Origin: CAZNYN01 sp964577295
GTDB taxonomy: Bacteria; Synergistota; Synergistia; Synergistales; Synergistaceae
Length of the DNA stretch: 35,347 nt
NCBI GenBank assembly: GCA_964577295.1
Contig: CAZNYN010000019.1
Coordinates: forward strand, 1-35,347
Reading direction: 5' to 3'
Positions 1 to 8,948 of this stretch are shown here, in pieces. The notes under the pieces were generated by a model. It was not told the DNA's origin. It saw only the letters and a program-made list of their open reading frames with translations, and searched no databases. Made by a program: the position numbers and the translations under genes. Position 1 is the stretch's first letter. Each line of letters opens with the position of its first letter.

Positions 1-3000
1 TAGCGTCAGCAGGTATATATTTTCATATCCGCATTTTATTTTTGTTATTGTAAGGGGAGTTGAGATTCCTCTCAGCGGAAAATCCATATAGACGGAGAGA
101 TTTTCCAGATTTGCCCCTTTCATGCGTATTATCGGACAGTTGGCGCATGGTTCTTCCTGTTCTTTAAGCACGCGGTAGCAAACGCTTCCTTCCGTGATTT
201 TCGCGAAATATTCTTTTAGCCCTTTATTGGCGTATAGGAGTTCGTACGTTTCGCTGTCCACGGCATAAGCCCACTGTTTCATGCTGTCCAAAAGGGCCTC
301 GCTGCAGATACTCACTTTTTCAAGAGAGCGGCGCGAGCGTTCTTTTGCGATGAATGTTCCCAGTATCTTGGCCATAAAGGTGAAATACCCGCACTCCGTA
401 TCGCTGGGCATCCTTCTGTCGACTATGCATTCGTCAAAGCCTACGAATCCTTTCAGAATGCCATTCTCCAAAAGCGCGCAGTGGAACATACTCTTGACGT
501 CCTCGCTGCGCAGCCGCCGGAGGTATTCTGCGTCGCCGCGGCAGTCCAGTGTGTCAATGAAGAACAGTTCCGAGTCTGCGAATCTCTCTTTATATGACGG
601 AAGCGAACTTACGGGCCGTTTTTGATAATGGCTGATAATTGGGCTCACTCCGGGCTGGCACCACTCATATGTGCAGCTCATTTCCGTGAAATCTTCGTTG
701 TATTCAAATATGTAGGCTCTGCTTGTGTTAAAGCGGCGGCATGCGACTCCGAGGCAGAGTTTTATAGCCTCCATGGCATTGTCGGATGAGTACAGTATTT
801 TAAAAATGTACTCTGCAAAATTTTCGTCAAAGGATTTCTGTCCTTCCGGTACGTCCTGAACTATCTCTGTGCGTATGTCTGCTATTTCTCTGCTGTCAAA
901 TTCATCTCTTATTGCGTTTGTGTATGCGACATAGCGATTTTTGCCCGAGCGTTTGGCAGAGTATAGAGCCATGTCCGCACTGCGGAACAGTGTGTCAAAA
1001 TCTTCCCCGTTTTCGGGATAAAACGCCAATCCGACGCTTCCCGAAACTTTAACTGCGTCTTCCGTTCCGATACCGTCAAAAGTTCTGCTGAATATGCCGC
1101 ACAGATCTACCGCCTTTTGGTATACGGCTCCCATGCCGTTTATATCTTTCATAAGAATCATAAACTCGTCTCCGCCTATGCGTCCGACAATATCACTGTC
1201 CCTGAAGAGAGCTTTCATCGCACCTGCGGTCTCGGCCAGAACGGTGTCTCCGAACGGGTGTCCGAACATGTCATTTATGCCTTTAAAATTATCTATATCG
1301 ACGACGAAGAGCACGCAGGCATGGGGTTTTCCTTCTCCGCTCAGATATTCTTTGATAAGGTTTTCCGTCATGCCTTTGTCATAGAGGCCTGTCAGACTGT
1401 CTGTCTGAGCCTTGTGCTTCCATGAGAGTTTTTCTTTCATGGAAACGTCAATATTTTTCAGCATGGCCAAGAGACGTATCATTTTTCCCTTGCTGTCTGT
1501 TATGGCAGCTGCGTCCAGCCTGAACCATGAATAATTTCCGTAGACTGTGAGCATCCGCACTTCAATGCTGTTTTTTCTCATCTTGCCGCTTGTCAGGGTG
1601 TCTATGAAATCTTTAAACCGCGGAATGTCTTCAGAATAGATTCTCTCCTCGGCAAGCAGTCCGTCAATAATGGATATATCGGTATTAAACTCGGCAAAGG
1701 TATCTTTGTACTTGGGAGAATAGTACATTTTTCTCCTCACTGCGTCCCAGTCCAAAATACATTCATCCGCTGTTTCCGTTATTATGCGGTGGCGTTCCTC
1801 GCTGAGTTCAAGGGCTTCTTTTACTTTGCGCGACTTTGTTATATCGACGACAATGCAGTAAAAACATTTGTTGCCGTCCCAGTCGTTAAGTATTCTGCCT
1901 CTGTCAAAGACCCACAGCTCTTCGCCGTTGTCTGTGGCGAGCCTGTACTCCATTTCAAGAAGGAAATCTCCGCCGCAGGCGCTTTGCTCCGCGACCTCAC
2001 GCATAATTCTCTCCCTGTCATCTGGATGTACTGTGTTTATAAAGCGGCTTTGATATTTTTTCTCAAGCTCTTCCTTGTCGGAGCATCCTAGCAGAGCCAG
2101 GTATCCATCGCTTGCTTCTCTGATTTTTATTTCGTCATCGGCGGAGCAGCAAGAAACGCCTCCGGGAATGTTTTCCGCCATCATTGCCATTTTGCGGCGC
2201 GCTTCCTGTATCTCCTTTGACTTCCTTCTGTAGATAACGATAATTGCCGCCATAGTGCATACGAAGAAAATAAACATGAAAATGCTGACGAAGTAAGTCA
2301 GCCTTATAAAACCCGAGAATCTGTCGCTCAGAGCAGAGTATGGCGTTATGGATATCAAATACCAATCGTTTATGCCGAGGGAAGTGTAGTAAAGGTATCT
2401 GAGGTCGCCGTCGCGGTAATAGCGCACCATGCCTTCCCGCGGAGTGCCGGCAGAGTTTATATCGCCGACATTATCAAGTTTCTTGATGCCTTTGAGTGCC
2501 GTAAAAATATTGGAAGGCAGCACATGCTTGCCTGCGTCGGCAGCGTAGGGCTGAGAGACTATATCTCCGTCCGCTTCCACTATTGCCGAATATCCTGCGC
2601 CTCCGAAAGACGGAACGGCAAAAAATCCCGAGAAATCATCTTCCTCAAGATGCGCTCGCAGAACGCCTATGGTTTTCCCGTTTTTCTTTATGGGAAAGGC
2701 AAAAATTATGACCTTATTGCCTGTCGAGCGTGAGATCAGGACAGGCGAAATATTTGCTTCGCCAACCGACGCTTTTTTAAAATATTCTCTGTCGGCAACA
2801 TTCATAGGAGTTCCGTCGAGAGTTTTACACATTCCGAACATGTCAACGACAGAGTAACGGCAGAACATAGTTCTTGAAGTTTTTTTCTGCAGAATACGAG
2901 AACTTTCTGCGGAGAATATGTCTCCTCCTCGGCCGATAAAATCCGCCATGCCTGTAAGATCTTCTATCGTGCCGTCCAATTGGTGCTTTATGTATGACGC

Positions 3001-3156
3001 TCCCAAGTGTGACGAATCCCTCAGATAGGTTCTTGCTTCACTTTCGACAGTGCTTTTGAGGGATATTATATAAATTGCTATGCAGGTCAGAAAAATAAAG
3101 GACAAAAGTGCGAATGCGGAGAAAAGCAGATACGATTTTTTTATATGGCTGTTCAT
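1..3156 (-). CDS. Membrane-bound Cache-PAS-PAS-GGDEF diguanylate cyclase, 3' end cut by window edge
   Basis: The frame is open from ATG 3156 to the window edge (1052 codons, no stop in a full triplet check). AAGGGGAG lies just upstream of the ATG. Residues about 8-33 are a membrane segment, about 40-280 a periplasmic Cache-like sensor, about 286-308 a second membrane segment, then two PAS-like stretches (about 325-570) and a GGDEF domain (about 590-745). GGDEF is intact at residues 661-665, and an RxxD inhibitory site (RDSD, 652-655) sits exactly five residues before it, so product-feedback-inhibited c-di-GMP synthesis is expected from family knowledge. About 300 further residues follow the GGDEF domain. 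They look like a GAF/PAS-type sensory region but I cannot name the fold. Signal and output pathway are unknown. It stands alone, separated from mobA by 373 bp. Confidence 0.85.
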   Translation of the reverse strand, partial: MNSHIKKSYLLFSAFALLSFIFLTCIAIYIISLKSTVESEARTYLRDSSHLGASYIKHQLDGTIEDLTGMADFIGRGGDIFSAESSRILQKKTSRTMFCRYSVVDMFGMCKTLDGTPMNVADREYFKKASVGEANISPVLISRSTGNKVIIFAFPIKKNGKTIGVLRAHLEEDDFSGFFAVPSFGGAGYSAIVEADGDIVSQPYAADAGKHVLPSNIFTALKGIKKLDNVGDINSAGTPREGMVRYYRDGDLRYLYYTSLGINDWYLISITPYSALSDRFSGFIRLTYFVSIFMFIFFVCTMAAIIVIYRRKSKEIQEARRKMAMMAENIPGGVSCCSADDEIKIREASDGYLALLGCSDKEELEKKYQSRFINTVHPDDRERIMREVAEQSACGGDFLLEMEYRLATDNGEELWVFDRGRILNDWDGNKCFYCIVVDITKSRKVKEALELSEERHRIITETADECILDWDAVRRKMYYSPKYKDTFAEFNTDISIIDGLLAEERIYSEDIPRFKDFIDTLTSGKMRKNSIEVRMLTVYGNYSWFRLDAAAITDSKGKMIRLLAMLKNIDVSMKEKLSWKHKAQTDSLTGLYDKGMTENLIKEYLSGEGKPHACVLFVVDIDNFKGINDMFGHPFGDTVLAETAGAMKALFRDSDIVGRIGGDEFMILMKDINGMGAVYQKAVDLCGIFSRTFDGIGTEDAVKVSGSVGLAFYPENGEDFDTLFRSADMALYSAKRSGKNRYVAYTNAIRDEFDSREIADIRTEIVQDVPEGQKSFDENFAEYIFKILYSSDNAMEAIKLCLGVACRRFNTSRAYIFEYNEDFTEMSCTYEWCQPGVSPIISHYQKRPVSSLPSYKERFADSELFFIDTLDCRGDAEYLRRLRSEDVKSMFHCALLENGILKGFVGFDECIVDRRMPSDTECGYFTFMAKILGTFIAKERSRRSLEKVSICSEALLDSMKQWAYAVDSETYELLYANKGLKEYFAKITEGSVCYRVLKEQEEPCANCPIIRMKGANLENLSVYMDFPLRGISTPLTITKIKCGYENIYLLTL

Positions 3157-3337
3157 ACAGAAGCTCCCCTTCCGCAAATGCACCATTAGGATTATAGAGT
3201 AATTGTGGACTTAATTATACTTGTATTCACTCGGGATGAAAAGTACCCTTGGACATAAGTTCGCTCATTTCGGTGTGACTGTACAGCCTTTAACAAAAAT
3301 AGAATTGTAAAACTTTGCCGGCGTTTTGTATATACGC

Positions 3338-3365
3338 TTGACAAACTTTTTAAACATGATATAAA
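3338..3365 (+). promoter_or_regulatory. Promoter-like pair facing into the 3' end of mobA (antisense)
   Basis: TTGACA at 3338-3343 and TATAAA at 3360-3365 are 16 bp apart, close to a sigma-70 consensus. Transcription would start near 3372 and run right, antisense to the end of mobA. No ORF with a ribosome-binding site follows, so if active it would make a noncoding or antisense RNA. Chance occurrence in AT-rich DNA is possible. Confidence 0.35.
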
Positions 3366-3470
3366 TGCTCCAATCCTTGATTCAGATGAATGTTTTTTAT
3401 TGCGGCCGCGCCTGCAGCAGTGTGAAACGGCTCTATGTCCGTTTTGGGGCAAGGTCTCAAAGAATGGCTC

Positions 3471-3504
3471 AAAAGCGCTCTTGTCCTCTGCGGACAGAAC
3501 GCTT
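3471..3504 (-). terminator. Possible terminator after the formate dehydrogenase operon
   Basis: Two nested stems, AAGCG/CGCTT outside and TGTCC/GGACA inside, form a hairpin at 3473-3504. Read leftward it is followed by only a short T run (CTTTTGAG), so termination would be weak. It lies 26 bp past the mobA stop codon. Confidence 0.4.
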
Positions 3505-3529
3505 GATTTGTATGTCAGCTTGGGGCGGA

Positions 3530-4219
3530 CTATCCGGTTTTCTGCTCTTTTGTAAAGTTTTCGAGGTCGCGCGGTGTGTTTAAATTAAGGAATGATGAGG
3601 CTCTTCCTCCCGCATTTTCCAGCTCGTTCTCTCTGATTACTGCCAGTTTTATGTGCGGATAGAAGCTCTTTGTCTTTCTGTGTCCCAGCTCTATGGATGA
3701 TTGCACATGGCGCAGACACGTTCTTTTGTAAAATGCGTGGAGCGGTTCGATAAAGCCGTCAATTTCGGCGCAGAGTGCGTCCGTGCCGCATGTTATATGT
3801 GCATGCATTATGCGGACAGTGGCTTTGTCTGCGCAGGGCATGTCACAGCCTATAAAAAATCCCCATTCGCTGTTCATAGAAGCAAGCCCTGTTCTGAGCC
3901 CTTCGAGAGGGCCTAAATCGGAGAATGTGTCTTCCTCTATTCTTATATCCTTCAATGCAAGGGATTTCAAATGGGCATCAGCTCGGGATTTTTCTCCAGG
4001 CGAAACTATGATGATTGTCTCTTTAAATATGGGAGCTATATTCGTTATAATTTTTTCTGCAAGTGTCGTTCCGTCTATTTTCATGTAGAGCTTATTTCCG
4101 CAGCCCATTCTGGTGCCTTGTCCTCCCGCCAGAATAAGCAAAGAGGCGTCAATGGGTTCTCCCCCCAAGCCGCCTCCTTCGCATATTTTTTCACAGCAGA
4201 TTTGCTTCTCTTCTTCCAC
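3530..4219 (-). CDS. mobA: Molybdenum cofactor guanylyltransferase (MobA-like)
   Basis: MobA transfers GMP to molybdopterin to make the guanine dinucleotide cofactor used by formate dehydrogenases. The 229-residue protein has the nucleotide-binding motif LAGGQGTRMG followed by a conserved Lys near its N-terminus (about residues 31-43), the GCDMP metal-binding motif in the middle and a family-typical FLNLNTPRDL near the C-terminus. The start is a GTG at 4219-4217, six bases after the stop of the channel gene; no in-frame ATG precedes the nucleotide motif. Position at the end of the fdhA operon fits supply of cofactor to the molybdo/tungsto-enzyme encoded two genes upstream. A related nucleotidyltransferase of other specificity is a less likely alternative. 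Confidence 0.82.
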   Translation of the reverse strand: MEEEKQICCEKICEGGGLGGEPIDASLLILAGGQGTRMGCGNKLYMKIDGTTLAEKIITNIAPIFKETIIIVSPGEKSRADAHLKSLALKDIRIEEDTFSDLGPLEGLRTGLASMNSEWGFFIGCDMPCADKATVRIMHAHITCGTDALCAEIDGFIEPLHAFYKRTCLRHVQSSIELGHRKTKSFYPHIKLAVIRENELENAGGRASSFLNLNTPRDLENFTKEQKTG

Positions 4220-4225
4220 AGTTCT

Positions 4226-5059
4226 CTATTTGTGAGCTTCGCCCAGCGAGGATGAAAATACAAAGTAGTAAAGAGTTCCTACAAAAAAAGCTCCTCCTAT
4301 GACATTGCCGATTGTTACGAAGAAGAGGTTGTTGAATAACCCTCCCAGAGTGAGGTTGGCTGCCTGGGACGCGGCTATGCCCGCCGCAGCCGCTGCCGCT
4401 TTATCTCCGTGCTCTATCATAATGCCGAGAGGAATGAAGTACATGTTTGCTATGCAGTGTTCAAAGCCCATTGTGACAAAAGCCGCTGTGGGGATGAGAC
4501 AGCATATATATTTGCTTATGATATCCATTGCCGAGTATGAGAGCCAAACGGCAAGAACGACAAGCCAGTTGCAGAGTATGCCGCGGAATATCATCTGAGA
4601 AGCGGGGATGCTAGCCTTTGCCGCTGCGACTTTGAGAGCAGCCGCCGCTACCGCACCGTTTACCAGTCCCGTGCTGTAGACCATCCATGCAAAGGTAAGA
4701 GCTCCCGCGAAGTTTGTCAGATATACAATGACAAGATTTTTTATCATCTTTTGAGGCGGAACACATCCGGAGAGCACACCTATCGGCATGAGACAGTTGC
4801 CCGTAAAGAGCTCCGCTCCTCCGACAACAACAAGCATCAGCCCTACGGGGAAGACGAGGCCGGCAAGGAGCTTTGTTATGCCGACTCCGACAAAGGCCGC
4901 ACTGTCCTGAGTGACAGTGGTCATGAGAAATCCTCCGAACGCTATATATGCCCCTGCCAGAAATCCCATTACAGCCATGGTCTTTATCGGCAGATTTCCC
5001 TTAGCATTCGCGACGGAACAAGCGTTTTTCGCTATCTCAACAGGCGGTTTATAGTTCAT
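4226..5059 (-). CDS. Formate/nitrite transporter family channel (FocA/FdhC-like)
   Basis: An integral membrane protein of 277 residues, the usual FNT length, with about six hydrophobic segments. FNT channels are pentamers that move formate, nitrite or hydrosulfide. Family marks visible are GAELFTGNCLMPIG, the GFEHCIANM segment carrying the conserved pore histidine, and IGNVIGG near the C-terminus. I chose ATG 5059 because GGAGG lies 10 bases upstream and FNT proteins start here; an in-frame upstream Met at 5137 would add 26 residues of no family character. It lies between fdhA and mobA in the same direction, so formate is the most likely substrate. Direction of transport cannot be told from sequence. 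Confidence 0.88.
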   Translation of the reverse strand: MNYKPPVEIAKNACSVANAKGNLPIKTMAVMGFLAGAYIAFGGFLMTTVTQDSAAFVGVGITKLLAGLVFPVGLMLVVVGGAELFTGNCLMPIGVLSGCVPPQKMIKNLVIVYLTNFAGALTFAWMVYSTGLVNGAVAAAALKVAAAKASIPASQMIFRGILCNWLVVLAVWLSYSAMDIISKYICCLIPTAAFVTMGFEHCIANMYFIPLGIMIEHGDKAAAAAAGIAASQAANLTLGGLFNNLFFVTIGNVIGGAFFVGTLYYFVFSSSLGEAHK

Positions 5060-5152
5060 TTGTGCGGCACCTCCGTAATATTTGTGAAAGAGACCTTGCG
5101 GCTCACATACCATGAAATTATAGAGCCGCTTCATCAATAAATCATAAACAGG

Positions 5153-7849
5153 CTAAAGGCTCTTCTCAACTTTTACAGCGTTTACCTTGTATCCGGGTGT
5201 TTCCGATGTCGGATCGAGCACGGATGCGGTTAATAGATTAGCCGATGCTTCGGAGAAATGGAAGGGCAGAAATACCATCTTCTCACGTACTGCGTCTGTG
5301 ATCTTAGCTTTGCCCGTCACGCTTCCTCTGCGCGACGTCACGGTTATCATATCTCCTTCTGCCGCCTTTATCTCTTCCGCGTCCTTTGGATTTATCTCGA
5401 TGTAAAGCTCTTTTATAAATTTGCCGGGGGCGCTTCGCCTTGTCATTGTGCCCGAGTGGTAATGGTAGAGGCTCCTGCCTGTCGTGGCTATAAAGGGGTA
5501 TTCATCGTTCGGCCACTCGTGAGGAGCTTCCCAGTCACAAGGCGCAAACGACGCTTTGCCTCCGGGACGAGCGAATCTCTCCGTGTGGAGCACGGGCGTG
5601 CCGGGGTGTTCCGTGTTCGGGCAGGGCCAGTGCAGATAGCCCTCTTCCAGCCTCTCGTATGTTATGCCCGCGTATGACGGAGTGATGAACCTTATCTCCT
5701 CAAAAACATCCTCTACATTCTTAAAGTTCCACTCATGCCCCAATCTCTTCGCAAGCTCCGCAAAAACAGTCCAGTCCGCGCGGGCCTCTCCGGGGGCGCT
5801 TACGGCTTTGCGCAGACGCTGTACGGCTCTCACCGTACTTGTGCATGTTCCGTCTTTTTCGGGCCAGCAAGCGGCAGGGAGCACAACATCCGCCATAAGC
5901 GCGGTCTCTGTCAGGAATATATCCTGCACGACAAGGAAATCCAGCTTGTCAAATGCGTGTTTCGCGTGGTTTGTGTCCGCTTCCGTCACTATGGGGTTCT
6001 CTCCCATGACATAAAGAGCTTTAAGAGTGCCCTCTCCCGCGGCAGCCACCATTGTCGCCACAGTTAGGCCCGGTACGGCAAGGTTCGGCAGTTCGCATCC
6101 CCACACGTCTTTTACCCTCTGCGCCGCTTCCGCCGTATTTACTTTTAAGTAGCCGGGCAGAGTAGCTGGCAGACAGCCCATGTCGCATGCTCCCTGGACA
6201 TTGCCCTGACCTCTTAAAGGATTGACTCCCGTTCCGGGACGTCCCGCCATATTGCAGAGCAGAGCCAAATTGCAGAGGCTTCTGACATTGTTTGTTCCCG
6301 ATGTGTGCTGAGTTATGCCCATTGTGTAGTAAAGGGCGGAGTTCGGCCCCGATGCATATGTGCGCGCCGCTTCTCTTATTACCTCCGCACCGACTCCCGT
6401 TATGCCCTCCGCATACTCGGGCGTGTACTTCGCGGTGCATGCTTTAAGCTCGTCAAACTTTTCGACTTTTTCCGTTACAAACTTCTCGTCATAAAGTTTC
6501 TCTTCTATTATCACATTCATCATGGAATTGATTAAAGCTGTGTCCGAACCGCTCTTTTGGCGTATGGGGATATCAGCAAGCCCGTGCAGCTCTATTCTGC
6601 GCGGATCGCAGACAATGAGGCGCGCTCCGTTTCTTGTCCGCTCCTTTATCATAGAGCCTATTACGGGGTGTGTCTCCGTAGTGTTTGAGCCTATTACCAA
6701 AATCACATCTGCCGACTTTATGGATTCGTAATCATTTGTCATTGCTCCGCTTCCCAGAGTCTCTCCGAGACCCGCAACAGTAGCGGAGTGTCAGAGGTGG
6801 GCGCAGTGGTCGACATTGTTTGTGCCCATTACCTCCCTTGCAAACCTCTGCATAAGATAGTTGTCCTCGTTTGTGCAGCGCGCGGAGGAGAAGAAACCTG
6901 TGCTTCCCATATTGCGCTTAAGGCCCTTTGCGACCGCGTCTAAGGCTTCGTCCCACGAGGCCTTTCTGAAAACTCCGTTTTCCTTTATGAGAGGGTGCGT
7001 CAGCCTGTCGGGACTGTCCTGAAATTCCCACGAGAAACGCCCCTTCACGCAGGAACGCCCCTTTGTCAGAGATTTTGTGTTCGCATGGTCTGTCGTCACA
7101 TTTGCGATTTTTCCCGTGCGCCTGTTCACCTTCACAAGCAGCTCGCATCCGACGCCGCAGTAGGGGCACACAGTCTTTACAGTGTCAAGCTCCCAAGGGC
7201 GTCCCTTGCCGAGAGACGGTTTTTCCGCAAGAGCTCCAACGGGACAGAGAGCAATGCACTGACCGCAGAATTTGCAGTCCGAGTGCTCGAGATCTCTGCC
7301 TGTCGGAGGCATAACCATAGTGTTAATGCCTCTGTTCTGAAAATCTATCGCTCTGTACTGAGCGTGCTCGGTGCACACCCTTATGCACCGTCCGCAGAGT
7401 ATGCACTTATTCAAATCCCTTATATAGAAAGGGTTTGAATCCTCTATGGGCAGCTTTTCGCGTTTGATGCTCTCGTCCTTGTATGAAGAGCTCTCGATTC
7501 CCAGGTCGTATGCGATATTCTGGAGCAGACATGCGCCGTTTGCGGAGCAGGAGAAACAGTCCAGAGGATGGCGCACGAGCATAAGCTCCACTACGCCGCG
7601 GCGCGCCTCAAGCACCTTTTCCGAATCCGTGTATATGACCATACCCTCCGAAATCGGTGTGGAACATGCAGCCTGGAGCTTGGGACTGTTTTCAATCTCC
7701 ACAAGACATATTCTGCACGCTCCCACAATTTCAAGAGCCGGGTGTTCGCAGAGCACCGGAATAAAAATCCCCGCACCGCGCGCCGCCTGCAAAATAGTCA
7801 TGCCGGGCTCGAAAGTTACTTCTTTTCCGTTTATAAATGCTGCAGCCAT
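5153..7849 (-). CDS. fdhA: Selenocysteine-containing formate dehydrogenase catalytic subunit; UGA at 6793-6791 is Sec
   Basis: Oxidises formate to CO2 (or the reverse) at a bis-pterin Mo/W centre. Read through one in-frame UGA the protein has 898 residues, the size of NAD(P)-linked FdhA such as that of Moorella. In order: NuoG-like [2Fe-2S] (C34, C45, C48, C62), His-Cys [4Fe-4S] (H94, C98, C101, C107), two ferredoxin clusters (C149-C159 and C192-C202), the pterin-domain [4Fe-4S] (C228, C231, C235, C267), then DHCAHL-Sec-HSATVAGL with Sec353 followed by the catalytic-site histidine, and a C-terminal dinucleotide-binding domain with a GTMTR motif. UGA sits exactly where formate dehydrogenases have Sec or Cys, and both flanks continue the family alignment. 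A hairpin right after UGA supports recoding. ATG 7849 has GGAGGAAT upstream, 12 bp after the nuoE-like stop. Without recoding this would wrongly be called as two genes (6791-7849 and 5153-6742). Confidence 0.95.
6745..6793 (-). promoter_or_regulatory. Candidate bacterial SECIS element overlapping fdhA
   Basis: Read leftward, UGA (6793-6791) is followed after two bases by CTCCGCT (6788-6782), which pairs perfectly with AGCGGAG (6751-6745). Inside is an apical stem GTCTC/GAGAC (6771-6767 and 6763-6759) with a three-base GGA loop. The loop begins about 24 bases past UGA, in the range used by SelB-dependent elements. Which guanines SelB would contact cannot be decided by eye, and the loop differs from E. 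coli fdhF. Confidence 0.7.
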
Positions 7850-7861
7850 AATATTCCTCCG

Positions 7862-8335
7862 TTACTCATACTTTGCAAGAATGCCCGAGACATTCTCCAA
7901 AGTCAGCCGTCCGTGAGTCTCATCATCCACCATAAGCACGGGGGCGAGACCGCATGCTCCTATACATGCGACAGGTTCTACCGTAAAACGGAAGTCATCT
8001 GTTGTGAGAGTGTCGTCTGTAAGTCCCAAGTCCCTCTTTATCTTATTCAAAATGCCGAGGCTCCCGCGCACATGGCATGCCGTGCCGCGGCATACGCGCA
8101 CAATGTGCTTTCCGCGCGGAGACAAGTGAAACTGAGCGTAAAAAGTCGCTACTCCGTAAAGCTCGGCAAGAGGTACCTTTATCTCGGACGAGACAGCTTC
8201 CATCGCGGCCTCCGGCAGATAACCGAATTCATGCTGAATGCCCTGAAGAATCGGTATTACTCCGCCCTTTTTCCCCTTCCACGGCGCGGCAATTTTTCTT
8301 GCCGTCCCTGCGGCTGCGGCTGCATCTATATCCAT
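7862..8335 (-). CDS. NuoE-like [2Fe-2S] thioredoxin-fold subunit of the formate dehydrogenase arm
   Basis: A 157-residue protein of the 24-kDa subunit family (NuoE/HydC/HndA). In these enzymes it pairs with a NuoF-type flavoprotein and carries one [2Fe-2S] cluster in electron transfer with NAD(P)H. All four ligands are present: C82 and C87 in VCRGTACHVRG, C124 and C128 in ACIGACG. The N-terminal helical part (GVIPILQ..FGYLP) is also typical. ATG 8335 follows AAGGGGAG by about nine bases. It is the first gene of the leftward fdhA operon, 12 bp ahead of fdhA. It is visibly a close paralogue of the first gene of the rightward hydrogenase operon. No nuoF-like partner follows in its own operon, so it may share the one encoded at 9856. 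Confidence 0.9.
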   Translation of the reverse strand: MDIDAAAAAGTARKIAAPWKGKKGGVIPILQGIQHEFGYLPEAAMEAVSSEIKVPLAELYGVATFYAQFHLSPRGKHIVRVCRGTACHVRGSLGILNKIKRDLGLTDDTLTTDDFRFTVEPVACIGACGLAPVLMVDDETHGRLTLENVSGILAKYE

Positions 8336-8948
8336 AAAACAATCTCCCCTTCATCTAAGAACAGCAAAGTGCATGGCTCTCCCCAACAGAGCGCCGAATA
8401 AAAAAATCCAATATATTATAAGCATAAACATAAACTGTGTGCATCAAAAAAAAATACTAAATGAACTTTTTTCAAAATTTACAAAACCATGAACTTTGAC
8501 ACGAACAAAAAAATGATATTGGAGTTATATTTCTGAAAAAACAAGACAATTCTAAGCCTCGTGAGCAAACAGGAAGCATAAAGATTTTACATAATAAGGA
8601 TGTATTACTTGCATTGTATTATTTTATTTAATATTAATACGTCAAAAAAATATAAAAAGCAAAGTGCGGACTTTTGGGGTATAATAACAAAATATTCTGG
8701 ATATTTAAATTTTGCTCTTTTGCGCTAAAAAGAATGACAAATTCATCCAAAACTCGGAATTGGTTGTTGCTATACCTGTATATTGAGAGCTATAATAAAC
8801 TTGCTTTGCGCAGAATTTCTCAATCTTTATCCAACAGTATCAACTGCCGTCGGGCATAATCAGTTATCGGCAATACCGCACAGTCATCATTTTTTAAATT
8901 TTCCCCGGGCTGGAGGGCCCCCGGAAAACAACAAGGAGGGTGCTTTTT
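8336..8948. other. AT-rich divergent control region between formate and hydrogenase operons
   Basis: About 610 bp with no gene I can support. It must hold the promoters of both divergent operons. A rightward TATAAT lies in the stretch around 8680-8685 without a clear -35; TTGACA at 8496-8501 has no well-spaced -10. Base composition is much richer in A and T than in either flank, with many A/T runs at 8440-8540 and 8620-8700. The only structured element noted is the hairpin at 8899-8928. I did not see a clear Rex-type palindrome or sigma-54 box. Confidence 0.5.
8899..8928 (+). promoter_or_regulatory. Hairpin in the 5' leader of the hydrogenase operon
   Basis: TTTTCC (8899-8904) pairs with GGAAAA (8923-8928), and inside GGGC (8907-8910) pairs with GCCC (8917-8920). 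The stem ends five bases before the ribosome-binding site AAGGAGGG (8933-8940). It has no T run after it, so a role in mRNA stability or translation is likelier than termination. Confidence 0.4.

Larger units (their letters stand above)
3157..3529. other. Intergenic region between mobA and the diguanylate cyclase gene
   Basis: No credible gene is seen in these 373 bases. The stretch holds the 3' end of the formate operon transcript, a hairpin at 3473-3504, the promoter region of the leftward cyclase gene (AT-rich, with leftward TATAAT-like boxes at 3196-3191 and 3219-3214 but no good -35 partner) and a promoter-like pair facing right at 3338-3365. Short open frames here have no coding character or ribosome-binding sites. 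Confidence 0.5.

Noticed and set aside
4751..5140. Rightward open frames antisense to the channel and fdhA genes
   Set aside because: They are shadows of conserved leftward genes, with no ribosome-binding sites and no protein-family character.
5153..7849. fdhA as a pseudogene or two separate genes split by a stop codon
   Set aside because: The stop is a UGA at the exact Sec position, both sides continue the same family in the same frame, and a hairpin follows. Recoding explains everything without damage.
8496..8530. Promoter at TTGACA 8496
   Set aside because: No -10 box lies 15-19 bases downstream; the nearest candidates are 12 and 23 bases away.
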